NCBI GenBank assembly: GCA_964464965.1
Contig: CAYXHM010000006.1
Span: 168,590-232,589, forward strand
Reading direction: 5' to 3'
DNA: 64,000 nucleotides
Source of the DNA: UBA5543 sp964464965
GTDB taxonomy: Bacteria; Bacteroidota; Bacteroidia; Chitinophagales; Chitinophagaceae
Of the stretch, positions 1-7,897 are shown one piece after another. The notes under the pieces are model-generated. The model saw nothing but the letters and a program-made list of their open reading frames with translations. It was not told the origin of the DNA and did no database searches. Positions within the stretch are counted from its first letter, which is position 1. The number at the start of each line of letters is the position of its first letter. Both the position numbers and the translations under genes were made by a program.

Positions 1-590
1 AGCAATACACTGATTGCCAAAACTACTACTGTGGTTCTCCTGATTTTTTTAATCAGCTTTGTCCAACCAGGGGATCTGTAGTTGCTCCTTTTCTCCTCAA
101 TTATACTATTCCTTATTTTATCAAGGGCTTTCCTATACTCAACTGTATATGTCTTTTTATTAAGCAGGAAATTGGATTCGAACTTTTCCATCTCCTCTGG
201 AAACTTGCTGATGTTAGAAACATCAAAAGGAACAGTGTACTCCCCGTCCATATCCATACCAAGTTTTTTAAACGCAACCTGTTGATGTAACCACATGCAT
301 ACATCATGCAATCTCGTTTGGTATCCACTGAGTTTAATATCATCATCTTCTAAAACAAAATCTCCATCAGGGGTAAGCTCAAAGTCACCTTCCGAATCCT
401 CGTCAATTCCATCTAATACATAGGTAATGTCCTTATAAAGTGTTTCAACAAAACCTGGATATGCCTTACCTAGTGGCTCTAACTTATTTTCGATATATGC
501 ATCAAGCCCAATCCTTTCGGTGTTACGTATCTCTTCAATGATCTTAAGGTTGTCTCCACGGACAAGCACTTGTCGTTCCGGTTTATCCAT
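1..590 (-). CDS. Hypothetical protein, 3' end outside window
   Basis: An uninterrupted reading frame runs on the minus strand from an ATG at 590 to the window edge, giving at least 196 residues starting MDKPERQVLVRGDN. The first part is acidic (clusters near residues 65-90), the middle is charged and helical, and the last residues seen (TTVVVLAISVL) look like the start of a membrane segment preceded by basic residues. I recognise no family. It is divergent from the ssb-PRTRC genes and separated from them by about 356 bp, so it probably belongs to the mobile element but to another transcription unit. Confidence 0.7.
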   Translation of the reverse strand, partial: MDKPERQVLVRGDNLKIIEEIRNTERIGLDAYIENKLEPLGKAYPGFVETLYKDITYVLDGIDEDSEGDFELTPDGDFVLEDDDIKLSGYQTRLHDVCMWLHQQVAFKKLGMDMDGEYTVPFDVSNISKFPEEMEKFESNFLLNKKTYTVEYRKALDKIRNSIIEEKRSNYRSPGWTKLIKKIRRTTVVVLAISVL

Positions 591-946
591 CTGCAAAAAT
601 TACGTGAAAGGTGATCACACCTTAAAAATACAAATAAGTGCGAAATCGACTTATTAATGTGTAAAAATCCAAGGTGTTTCTCAATCGAAACGGATAAAAA
701 GGGCAGCGAAGTTTGTGTCCATATTCCACATCCTTTTTTCAGGTTGCCAAAAGACTACGGCATAAACGGCCGCCTCCCCTAAAGGGTCCCCTCCAATTAT
801 TCCGTTTCCTTTTGGCTTCCTACCGGACACACTTCCTGTGCTTTCTTTTTTTCCGTTTTTTCTTTTGAAAAACAGCTTTTTGAGGGGCAGACGGGTGAAA
901 GGAGAAAAGATTAAACAACAATTTTTTCACTTAAAAATGCACAGTT
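591..946. other. Intergenic region without a recognisable gene
   Basis: This 356-bp gap separates the leftward partial gene from the rightward ssb gene. Apart from the small palindrome at 608-623 I see no convincing gene, RNA or repeat. It must contain the divergent promoters. The last 60 bases are purine- and AT-rich, as is usual ahead of Bacteroidota start codons. Confidence 0.5.
608..623. promoter_or_regulatory. Palindrome, possible operator
   Basis: AAGGTG and CACCTT flank the four bases ATCA, a 6-bp perfect inverted repeat 18 nt upstream of the ATG at 590. Position and symmetry fit a repressor site for the leftward gene. No cognate regulator is visible in the window. Confidence 0.25.
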
Positions 947-1357
947 ATGCAACAGATTACAGGAAGATTAACAGCAGATGCCACCGTTAAAACTTTAGAG
1001 GGTGGCAAACAGGTAGTGAATTTCAGCATTGCCGACAACGAGACCTACAAGCCTAAAGGTCAGGACGAGCCAGTACAGGTGACCACATTTTTTAATTGCT
1101 CTTATTGGATACACACAGGAGTTGCAGCCGTATTGCGCAAAGGTGCGGTCGTACAACTCAACGGACGCATGAGCGCAAGGGGCTACCAGACCAACACAGG
1201 CGATATAGACGCCTCACTCAATTTCCATACAAGTCGCATTGACGTGCTTGCCTATGCAGACAAGGGTACAGCAAACAAGGGAGGTGGAAAGTCAACAGCA
1301 CCTAAATCGGACAAAAAGAACAGTGGTGGCGAAAATACAGACGACCTGCCATTTTAA
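947..1357 (+). CDS. ssb: Single-stranded DNA-binding protein (element-borne)
   Basis: The 136-residue product has an OB-fold N-terminus (MQQITGRLTADATVKTLEGG, then a strand-rich core to about residue 105), a short Lys/Gly/Ser-rich linker and the acidic tip DDLPF, the form of the SSB tail that recruits replication and repair proteins. It would coat ssDNA during transfer or replication of the element. It heads the PRTRC gene set, 45 bp ahead of the DUF932 gene, an arrangement common in Bacteroidota integrative elements. The divergent core suggests a mobile copy and not the housekeeping SSB. Confidence 0.88.
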   Translation: MQQITGRLTADATVKTLEGGKQVVNFSIADNETYKPKGQDEPVQVTTFFNCSYWIHTGVAAVLRKGAVVQLNGRMSARGYQTNTGDIDASLNFHTSRIDVLAYADKGTANKGGGKSTAPKSDKKNSGGENTDDLPF

Positions 1358-1402
1358 ACAGCAAATCAGATTCATTTTTAAACAATCAAAATAATAGGAA
1401 TT

Positions 1403-2470
1403 ATGGCACACGAGATTTTTTATAACGAGCAGACAGGCAAACACAGCTTTTTCAGTGTAAAGGAAAAAGCATGGCATGGATTAGGACAGAGTGTTACTGA
1501 TTACCCCACCAGTGAAGAAGCCATCAGGTTTGCAGGACTGGATTACGAGGTAGTCAAATCACCCCTGTTTACCAAAACTGAATTACTGTTAGCTGGCAAT
1601 GGCGGGTTAATGACAGGCAGTAAGGATATTAAAGTCCCTAACTACTACGCCACCATGCGCAGTGACAACCAAACCGTATTAGGTGTAGTGGGCAGGGATT
1701 ATCAGGTCGTACAGAACAGGGATGCGTTTTCTTTCTTCGACAGCATCGTTGGCGGTGAAGGCATTCTGTATGAGACCGCAGGGGCATTGGGCAACGGGGA
1801 GCGCATTTTCATTACCGCAAAACTGCCTGGGTATATCAGGGTCGGGCAGGATGATATGATAGAGAAATACCTCTTTTTAACGACCTCGCACGATGGTAGC
1901 GGGAGCATTACCGCTGCGTTTACCCCTATACGCATCGTTTGCGCCAATACCCTCAATGCAGCCATGCACTGCAAAACCAATTCCATCAAGATACGCCATA
2001 CATCAGGGGCAAAGGAAAGGTTGGAACAGGCGCACAAGGTCATGGGCATTTCCAATAAACTCTCCGTACAAATGGAAGCCATATTCAACCAATGGACTGC
2101 GGTGCGCATTACCGACAGCGAGGTAAAAAAACTGGTACAGCTTGCCATGATACCCAACAAAGAGGTACTGGAGAAACTCAAATCAGGCAAAGACGAAGAA
2201 CTGTCCACCTGCTACAGCAATATGGTAGAGGCAGTGATGGAATATGGCATGAGCAACGACACACAGTTAATGGACACCACTAAAGGGACGCTGTTTGGCG
2301 CATACAATGCGGTTACGGGGTATTTCCAAAACGTGAGGAACTACAAAAGCGATGAAGCCAAAGTAAAATCCATTTTGCTTGGGGGAACTGCACAAATACG
2401 CACACAGGCTGCATTCAACCTGTGCAACGATTTCGCAAAATCAGGAACAGACATACTGAACTGGAACTAA
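1403..2470 (+). CDS. DUF932 domain protein (phage/plasmid-like family)
   Basis: The 355-residue protein begins MAHEIFYNEQTGKHSFFSVK and contains AWHGLGQSV, both typical of the DUF932 / phage-plasmid-like (TIGR03299) family. It has no signal peptide or membrane segment. Family members occur in phages, plasmids and integrative elements, often next to ssb as here. Their biochemical role is not established. The start is supported by the clear family N-terminus. Confidence 0.85.
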   Translation: MAHEIFYNEQTGKHSFFSVKEKAWHGLGQSVTDYPTSEEAIRFAGLDYEVVKSPLFTKTELLLAGNGGLMTGSKDIKVPNYYATMRSDNQTVLGVVGRDYQVVQNRDAFSFFDSIVGGEGILYETAGALGNGERIFITAKLPGYIRVGQDDMIEKYLFLTTSHDGSGSITAAFTPIRIVCANTLNAAMHCKTNSIKIRHTSGAKERLEQAHKVMGISNKLSVQMEAIFNQWTAVRITDSEVKKLVQLAMIPNKEVLEKLKSGKDEELSTCYSNMVEAVMEYGMSNDTQLMDTTKGTLFGAYNAVTGYFQNVRNYKSDEAKVKSILLGGTAQIRTQAAFNLCNDFAKSGTDILNWN

Positions 2471-2527
2471 TCACTGGCAGGGGTGGTAACTCCACCCCTG
2501 CTATATACAGGCTTAAAATTTATAACG

Positions 2528-2917
2528 ATGAAAGCATTAGATAAAATGAACAACGTAGAGAAAGCGAATTTACTGCACATCCTTTTCCCTGACGAAATAC
2601 CCGCATTCCTTGTTTTTGTATTGGGTGTTGGTCAGTCCATCAGGGAGAATGAGCAAGCGGAACGGGCTAAGGGGGAACATGCCATTGTCACTTTTGATTT
2701 CTGGCTCAACCTGCTGAATGATGCAGAAAACAGGATTAACCGCTACGGCAATAAGCTGCACAGGAACAAAGGGTTGTTTGCAGACCAGTTATTTGACGGC
2801 CAGAACGCCATGTACATGAAATACTGCCTACAGTTAGCCGTAGAGACTAAAATCCATCCCAACCCAAAATTCACACAGGCAGTACGGTTACTGTTTGATA
2901 CGGACAAAATTCATTAA
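2528..2917 (+). CDS. Hypothetical protein of the PRTRC gene set
   Basis: The product from the ATG at 2528 is 129 residues, starting MKALDKMNNVEKANLLHILF. An upstream in-frame start at 2483 would add 15 unlikely residues that fall close behind the DUF932 stop. The sequence is soluble and mostly helical, with no motif I recognise. It is co-oriented with the surrounding PRTRC genes and separated by 18 bp from the next one. Confidence 0.65.
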   Translation: MKALDKMNNVEKANLLHILFPDEIPAFLVFVLGVGQSIRENEQAERAKGEHAIVTFDFWLNLLNDAENRINRYGNKLHRNKGLFADQLFDGQNAMYMKYCLQLAVETKIHPNPKFTQAVRLLFDTDKIH

Positions 2918-2935
2918 CGGTTAAAAGGCAATAAG

Positions 2936-3394
2936 ATGAAAAGAGCGGAACACAGAACGGACTATATATTGATTAAAGCACATACCAACAGCGAATGGGA
3001 TAACTGCGAGTATGCTGTTATCAAAATTGAGGAAGAATGGCTGAGCCAGTTGTGGCAACGGGAGAAAATCACACAAGCCTTTAAGGAAGATTTCAACTTT
3101 CTTACCCTAACCTACTGCGACAGTCCCGAAGGGTATTACAACAGTACCCAAACCTGTTATCCAACTGGTTTATTAATGGAAGGGGAAAGCTATTGTTTTG
3201 TTGTTCCTGAGTATGAAGAACTGGAAAATTTGCCAGTACCTGAAAACCAACTGGATGCACACGAACTGGTTTTGGACAGGTACGGGAATGCACAGTTCAG
3301 GGCTTATGGTAAATACTCTAATGAGGAATTTTATACCGAGGGTTTTTCTATTCGGAAACTATTAAACTATTGTGGTCATGTTACAGGTAATTGA
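2936..3394 (+). CDS. Hypothetical protein of the PRTRC gene set
   Basis: This 152-residue, acidic, soluble protein begins MKRAEHRTDYILIKAHTNSE. It contains several Tyr/Glu-rich stretches and no motif I can assign. It follows the previous gene closely, and its 3' end overlaps the start of the next small gene, which suggests one transcript. Function unknown. Confidence 0.65.
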   Translation: MKRAEHRTDYILIKAHTNSEWDNCEYAVIKIEEEWLSQLWQREKITQAFKEDFNFLTLTYCDSPEGYYNSTQTCYPTGLLMEGESYCFVVPEYEELENLPVPENQLDAHELVLDRYGNAQFRAYGKYSNEEFYTEGFSIRKLLNYCGHVTGN

Positions 3395-3569
3395 TAAAGA
3401 AGGCAACACGCTGACCATAACGGATTTGGACGCAGCCATAGAACAGGCTGATTTGTTCAGGGATTTTAGGCATGAGGACAGGACGTTTTCCGCATTTGAT
3501 AAAAAACAGAAAGCCTACTGGCAACATCTGTACGAAGCATTAAACAGGATTAAATCACAGACAACTTAA
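3378..3569 (+). CDS. Small hypothetical protein
   Basis: From the ATG at 3378 this gene encodes 63 residues (MLQVIDKEGNTLTITDLDAA onward). A GTG two codons upstream (3372) is the alternative start. It overlaps the previous gene by 17 nt in another frame and ends 10 bp before the PRTRC protein E gene. The amphipathic pattern with DAAIEQADLFRDF and KKQKAYWQHLYEAL suggests a small helical protein. The natural-looking composition and placement inside the operon support it being real. Confidence 0.6.
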   Translation: MLQVIDKEGNTLTITDLDAAIEQADLFRDFRHEDRTFSAFDKKQKAYWQHLYEALNRIKSQTT

Positions 3570-3579
3570 ACAAGTAAAG

Positions 3580-4104
3580 ATGAACACGAACTTTTTTCAA
3601 AACATAGCCGCTATGCAGGTGGCAGGTGACTGGACAATCAGTATCGCAAGGGATGCTGAAGATAAACTGGTGGTATCTGTATTGTTTTACAACAACAGTA
3701 TCGGGGATGAGGCACGTAAAAAAGTACCGCCCATGATTTTCAATGCAACCCCGCAGGAACTGGACGAAGGGTTTTTCGATGCCATTACCCAACCTGTCAG
3801 GGACACCGCCCAAATGTTTGCCAATATGGAACAATACCTCAAAGAGCGGGAACAGGCAAGGATTAATTCCCAACTGGAGAAAGACAAGGCAGCAAAAGAG
3901 GAAAAGGAAAAAACCGAGCGTAAAAAGAAATATGACGAGGCGATGAAGAAAGCGGATGAACTGGAAGCAGAGGGCAAGCACAGGGATGCTTATATGAAAG
4001 TACCTGACCCTGCCTTGTACCCTGAATACGAAGAAGCCATCAAAGAGCGCAGGTCAGCACTGGCGAAACTGTTTGCACCCGATTTATTTAATGTAGAACC
4101 ATAA
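3580..4104 (+). CDS. PRTRC system protein E
   Basis: The 174-residue product matches the PRTRC protein E pattern. Its first 90 residues (MNTNFFQNIAAMQVAGDWTI) are a strand-rich region. A highly charged helical, probably coiled-coil stretch follows at about residues 85-140, rich in K, E and A. A conserved-looking C-terminus includes DPALYPEYEEAI. PRTRC (ParB-related, ThiF-related cassette) genes are found together on plasmids and integrative elements, but their function is unknown. The next gene encodes protein C, as expected for the cassette. Confidence 0.8.
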   Translation: MNTNFFQNIAAMQVAGDWTISIARDAEDKLVVSVLFYNNSIGDEARKKVPPMIFNATPQELDEGFFDAITQPVRDTAQMFANMEQYLKEREQARINSQLEKDKAAKEEKEKTERKKKYDEAMKKADELEAEGKHRDAYMKVPDPALYPEYEEAIKERRSALAKLFAPDLFNVEP

Positions 4105-4115
4105 AAAAAATTATC

Positions 4116-4334
4116 ATGTTAACAGCAACTCAATTAAAGAGAATATTCATACTGACAGATGGTGGTGAAGAAGTAAAACTGGCTGACCCATCGGCAGCAT
4201 TCAGCCCTGAAAGTGTACTGAACTTTTATGCACAGACCTATCCCATCCTGACCACCGCTAAAATTGATGGCCCTGCTATTCAGGACGATGAAATACAATT
4301 CAGGTTTGTCACCACCATAGGCACAAAAGGATAG
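4116..4334 (+). CDS. PRTRC system protein C
   Basis: The product is 72 residues, MLTATQLKRIFILTDGGEEV onward, with LADPSAAFSPESVLNFYA in the middle, characteristic of the small PRTRC protein C family. It is 11 bp downstream of protein E and 3 bp upstream of a further small gene. Family function is unknown. In other cassettes it accompanies proteins B, E and the ThiF-like enzyme, all present here. Confidence 0.82.
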   Translation: MLTATQLKRIFILTDGGEEVKLADPSAAFSPESVLNFYAQTYPILTTAKIDGPAIQDDEIQFRFVTTIGTKG

Positions 4335-4337
4335 GTT

Positions 4338-4514
4338 ATGAAAAATTGCAGAAAAATAAGATTGGAAGAAACTGATAAATACAGCAAGCAATGGAATATA
4401 CATCAGCATTTAGGACAATACGCAAAGGGCCTGGACAACCTGCCCGATGCCGCAAGGGTAAGAAAGGACAGGCAAAAGTCTGCCCCATTGAACCTGCTGG
4501 ACATGGTTTTCTAA
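4338..4514 (+). CDS. Small PRTRC-associated protein in an overlapping frame
   Basis: An ATG 3 bp after the protein C stop opens a 58-residue frame beginning MKNCRKIRLEETDKYSKQWN and ending NLLDMVF. The composition (balanced charged and polar residues, no low-complexity run) looks like a real protein. The tight spacing to protein C fits translational coupling. It occupies a different frame from the 5' part of the next gene, whose translation in that stretch looks unnatural, so this small gene is the better reading of 4338-4514. No function is known. Confidence 0.6.
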   Translation: MKNCRKIRLEETDKYSKQWNIHQHLGQYAKGLDNLPDAARVRKDRQKSAPLNLLDMVF

Positions 4515-5476
4515 AGTACCGCTTCCTTCCACTGGCAGGGGGCGGCGCTTTGAACAGGCGAAGGGAACGGGAACGTAAAATCCTGTCATCTTTAGACAAC
4601 CTTGCAGCCTTGTACGGTTTTTCAGCACTGGACATTTCAACTCAGCCTTACCCGTACAACATACACCTTGCATTCAGGCATGCTGAACAACAACTGGAGC
4701 GTGTAGATAAAACGCTGCACCTGCTGTTACTGGAGGAAGATGACAACGTTTGTATTGCTACAGCCAAAGAAGCGAGTACGGGAACGACTTTGTTTTATAT
4801 CCCTGTATATCCTTTGTGGTATTTATTGCAGGACAAGCGACGCAAAGGCGAAGCCATGCTACTGCTATCCGTTTTTGCTTACCTGCGACAGATGGCAGGT
4901 ATCCCTTATTTTGACGATTACTCACCTGTACACGGTCTTTATGAAATATTGCAGGAATGGATAAGTGAGGCGGATGAGTTTACAGACCAAACTGAAAGAG
5001 CGGAAAGCAATTCCATGCTCAACTGCGCTTTTCATTTCGGGAAAAGAATGGGCAAACAAATTAATCATCCGTACCACCTTGCACAATTCTTCCATAGGCT
5101 GCAATCATTTCAGCCTTCGGGTGCATTCGGCAACGCCCTGAATAAAATAGCTAAGAGTTTTTACCAGTTATACCAAACGTACCCGCTACGGAGCATCATG
5201 GACAATGTACATGAAGGCATACTGCATCCGAACGAAGAACAGCGCATCTATATGGAGCAAGTGGTTTCATTTACATGGGATGAGCACGGGTGGCTTGGGG
5301 AACAGTTGGTGGAAATGGCATGTAGCGAACTGAATGAAATGAGTGCGATGGATGACCCTGTAGTAATCCAGTTCTTTGACACACCGCAACACTCTGTCAC
5401 ACATGACCTGCAATTTGAAAATTCCTTATTTGAATTATTGCATGAATTATCTGATGTATTAAGAATGGTGAACTAA
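4391..5476 (+). CDS. PRTRC cassette protein, possibly F-like
   Basis: The frame encodes up to 361 residues. The first ~40 codons overlap the 58-residue gene in another frame and translate to a basic, Gly/Pro-rich sequence that may not be made. A TTG at 4550 (protein beginning LNRRRERERK) is a plausible true start and would give 309 residues. The remainder is soluble and helical, with a Leu-rich middle (TLHLLLLEEDD) and motifs such as GIPYFDDYSPVHGLYEIL. Position between PRTRC C and B suggests the slot of protein F, but I cannot confirm the family. Confidence 0.6.
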   Translation: MEYTSAFRTIRKGPGQPARCRKGKKGQAKVCPIEPAGHGFLKYRFLPLAGGGALNRRRERERKILSSLDNLAALYGFSALDISTQPYPYNIHLAFRHAEQQLERVDKTLHLLLLEEDDNVCIATAKEASTGTTLFYIPVYPLWYLLQDKRRKGEAMLLLSVFAYLRQMAGIPYFDDYSPVHGLYEILQEWISEADEFTDQTERAESNSMLNCAFHFGKRMGKQINHPYHLAQFFHRLQSFQPSGAFGNALNKIAKSFYQLYQTYPLRSIMDNVHEGILHPNEEQRIYMEQVVSFTWDEHGWLGEQLVEMACSELNEMSAMDDPVVIQFFDTPQHSVTHDLQFENSLFELLHELSDVLRMVN

Positions 5477-5487
5477 AAAGGATACTG

Positions 5488-6201
5488 ATGAAAAATATAA
5501 CACAACGTTTGGAACAGCTTTACCTCCCCTTAAAAGCATTGGTCATATACCAGCCATTGTCTGAACAGGACGGGGTTTATGTGGAGGCTTATGACATACA
5601 TAATGATGGCAGTCCCATCAATGCCCATCCTTTGAGCCAGTTGGAAACCATCGCACTGGCGAAATGCCTGAATACGGTAAACGAGGTACAGACCAATTAC
5701 TTGGAATGTAAAGGTTTGTTACCTGAAAAACTCTTGTGCCTTAACAACCGTTTGGGCTATGCGGTGTGGCAGACCCCTGAGCAACAGGTGAGCCTTCATT
5801 TTGTGGAAGGCCTGACAATACCCAGCGGAATGGCAAATGTACCCGCTATGGTTTGGAAAGCGGACAGGAATAAGCTCTCTGTATATGCACTTAAAAATAA
5901 TCGTAAGCCAAAATCCGAAACACAGTTATATCATGCCCCCTATTTTAATGTGTTTTCAGATGGAGGGGTTTGCTTAGGTACAGCGGAAATGGACGTGTGT
6001 TCTGTTGACGGATTGGAGGACTTTATGAACAGTTGGGAGCAGGTATTCTGGAACAGCTATTTCAGCCATTTGAACGGAGGGCATTCACCCGTAAACTGTA
6101 ACATCGTCCAGTTGTGGCAGGACTTAGTAGCAACGGGCAACCCATTTCCGACAGAAGTATTAATAAAATCAGGTAAAACACTTAAAGAGTTGATAACATG
6201 A
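5488..6201 (+). CDS. PRTRC system protein B
   Basis: The 237-residue protein begins MKNITQRLEQLYLPLKALVI and includes PAMVWKADRNKLSVYALK and LYHAPYFNVFSDGGVCLG, a pattern typical of PRTRC protein B. It is soluble and strand-rich. Its stop overlaps the ATG of the ThiF-like gene by 4 nt (ATGA), so the two are probably translationally coupled. The family always accompanies the E1-like enzyme but has no assigned activity. Confidence 0.82.
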   Translation: MKNITQRLEQLYLPLKALVIYQPLSEQDGVYVEAYDIHNDGSPINAHPLSQLETIALAKCLNTVNEVQTNYLECKGLLPEKLLCLNNRLGYAVWQTPEQQVSLHFVEGLTIPSGMANVPAMVWKADRNKLSVYALKNNRKPKSETQLYHAPYFNVFSDGGVCLGTAEMDVCSVDGLEDFMNSWEQVFWNSYFSHLNGGHSPVNCNIVQLWQDLVATGNPFPTEVLIKSGKTLKELIT

Positions 6202-6986
6202 AAAAGATAAAACAGGCTGTCCATTTCTCGGACAATTATTTGCTGAACCCCACCAACCCAATAATGGTCAACCTCATCGGTTGCGGTGGGACAGGCTCAC
6301 AGGTACTAACCTGCCTTGCAAGGATACATCACGCATTGCTTGCCCTGAACCACGCAGGATTAATGGTCAGGGTCTATGATGATGATGTAGTGACCGAAGC
6401 CAATTTGGGACGGCAGCTTTTTGCAGGTGCGGAAGTTGGCGTGAATAAAGCCGTAGCCCTGATAAGCAGACTAAACCGTTTCTTTGGCACGTCATGGAAA
6501 GCCATACCATGCAGGTTTGGGAAAAATACGCATACCGCAGCAGCTACCATTACCATCAGTTGTGTAGATACCTCGGCAGCAAGATTTGAAATTGCCGAAG
6601 TATTAAGGAAACAAACAGAGGGGCAGCAATACAGGGATTGTCCTTCCTATTGGATGGACTTTGGTAACGGCAGGCATACAGGCCAGGTTTTACTGTCAAC
6701 AGTCGGGGAAGTAAAACAGCCTGAATCTAAACGCTACAGGCCTGTTTCAAAACTACCATTCATTACCGATGAATTTAAAGCCTTACTGGAAGAAGCCGAA
6801 ACAGATGATACCCCAAGCTGCTCACTTGCGGAAGCCCTAACCAAACAGGACTTGTTTATCAATTCCAGTCTGGCGCAGGAAGGCTGCGGGTTGTTATGGG
6901 ATTTGTTCAGCGAAGGCTTTATTGAAGTTCGGGGATTTTTCAAGAACCTGAAAACCTTCAGGACACAACCAATATCAATTAACTGA
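6198..6986 (+). CDS. PRTRC system ThiF-family (E1-like) protein
   Basis: The 262-residue protein carries the adenylating-enzyme nucleotide loop LIGCGGTGSQ at about residues 26-35, an acidic strand VYDDDVVTEANLGRQLF at about 58-74 (D-x-D then N-x-x-R-Q, the ATP-binding signature of ThiF/MoeB/E1 enzymes), and ISCVDTSAARFE near 119-130. ThiF-type enzymes adenylate the C-terminus of ubiquitin-like proteins. No E2, JAB peptidase or obvious ubiquitin-like partner is present here, so substrate and role remain unknown. Overlap with protein B supports joint function. Confidence 0.85.
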   Translation: MKKIKQAVHFSDNYLLNPTNPIMVNLIGCGGTGSQVLTCLARIHHALLALNHAGLMVRVYDDDVVTEANLGRQLFAGAEVGVNKAVALISRLNRFFGTSWKAIPCRFGKNTHTAAATITISCVDTSAARFEIAEVLRKQTEGQQYRDCPSYWMDFGNGRHTGQVLLSTVGEVKQPESKRYRPVSKLPFITDEFKALLEEAETDDTPSCSLAEALTKQDLFINSSLAQEGCGLLWDLFSEGFIEVRGFFKNLKTFRTQPISIN

Positions 6987-7000
6987 TAGAAAATAAAATC

Positions 7001-7270
7001 ATGGATTATTCAACAAAAGGATGGCTCTTACTTGTAGCAGGTATAATCATCCGATACATCATAGCAAGAAGAAGGTTTAACCGCAGAGGTCTTGGTGGAT
7101 TGCAGCATTACCGTTCTTTTGACCGTGGCGTTATTACTACCTTCCTGGAGTGGGTTTGCAGGTGGGCAGCATTCATTATGATAATCGTGGGTATCCTGCA
7201 CCTGCTGGCAGGATTAAACCATAATGATAAAGAGGGCAGAACCAGACAGGAGCAATCCCGACAGCAATAA
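7001..7270 (+). CDS. Small membrane protein
   Basis: The 89-residue product has two predicted membrane segments: WLLLVAGIIIRYIIA (residues ~8-22) and WAAFIMIIVGILHLLAGL (~54-71). A basic loop (ARRRFNRRG) separates them and the C-terminal tail is polar. It is the last gene of the rightward PRTRC run, 14 bp after the ThiF gene. No family recognised. Confidence 0.65.
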   Translation: MDYSTKGWLLLVAGIIIRYIIARRRFNRRGLGGLQHYRSFDRGVITTFLEWVCRWAAFIMIIVGILHLLAGLNHNDKEGRTRQEQSRQQ

Positions 7271-7295
7271 AAAAAGCCGCCCAAATCGGGCGGCT
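7269..7295 (-). terminator. Rho-independent terminator
   Basis: An 8-bp perfect stem (AGCCGCCC / GGGCGGCT) with a short loop is followed on the minus strand by a run of T (A-run at 7269-7275 on the plus strand). It suits leftward transcription from the gene at 7454-7741 and also lies directly behind the rightward 89-residue gene. Confidence 0.75.
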
Positions 7296-7453
7296 CGCTG
7301 CCTATACCTCGTGCCTCGGAACAGCCAGCTCGCGGGGGAAGCGGTACAGCCCCTTGCCGCAACAGGTAATCAGCCAACATGATTTTTCAAATATTCCTGT
7401 TCCGGCAACAGGCTGTGAAGTGGTTTGTCCGTTGGATGGAAGTAACAACAGGA

Positions 7454-7741
7454 TTAGACGTTTACTAAAGATTGCAGTTTACCGTTGAGTTCCGTTAGTC
7501 CCGCTTTACCCAGGCAGTCATTAACAACCTCCTGAAGCTCTTTAGCCTGGTCCCCGCTGATACTGGAAGCCCATCCCGTTTCTTTCTCATCCTTTTTCGC
7601 CCGCATCCCTTTTTCAATCACTTGCGCCAACAACAATACCGTTTTCCTCGGTAGCCGCAAGTCAATCTTTACCGACTCATTCATACCCGGTACACTCAAT
7701 AAAGTCTCATAGACTTTTCCCATTTCTTTTTCACTCATCAT
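7454..7741 (-). CDS. Hypothetical protein
   Basis: From the ATG at 7741 the product is 95 residues (MMSEKEMGKVYETLLSVPGM onward). A GTG at 7747 is a less likely start. It is soluble and helical with Lys/Glu-rich segments, and includes IDLRLPRKTVLLLAQVIEKG. It stands alone on the minus strand with its own terminator about 160 bp downstream. Its place between the PRTRC and mobilization modules suggests an element gene; function unknown. Confidence 0.6.
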   Translation of the reverse strand: MMSEKEMGKVYETLLSVPGMNESVKIDLRLPRKTVLLLAQVIEKGMRAKKDEKETGWASSISGDQAKELQEVVNDCLGKAGLTELNGKLQSLVNV

Positions 7742-7897
7742 AACCACACATTTTTAGGTTCAAAAATTCTATAGTACAAACATACCTGTTCCTGCCATTT
7801 TTGACATGACCATAATATGGTCATGTTGATTTTTTACCGTTAAGACTCCTTACTTTCGTATGGTCAGAGCTTAATTGTGAGGTGGAATTAGTGGGTT

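Noticed and set aside
1702..2208. Antisense frame opposite the DUF932 gene
   Set aside because: The plus-strand protein matches a known family over its whole length.
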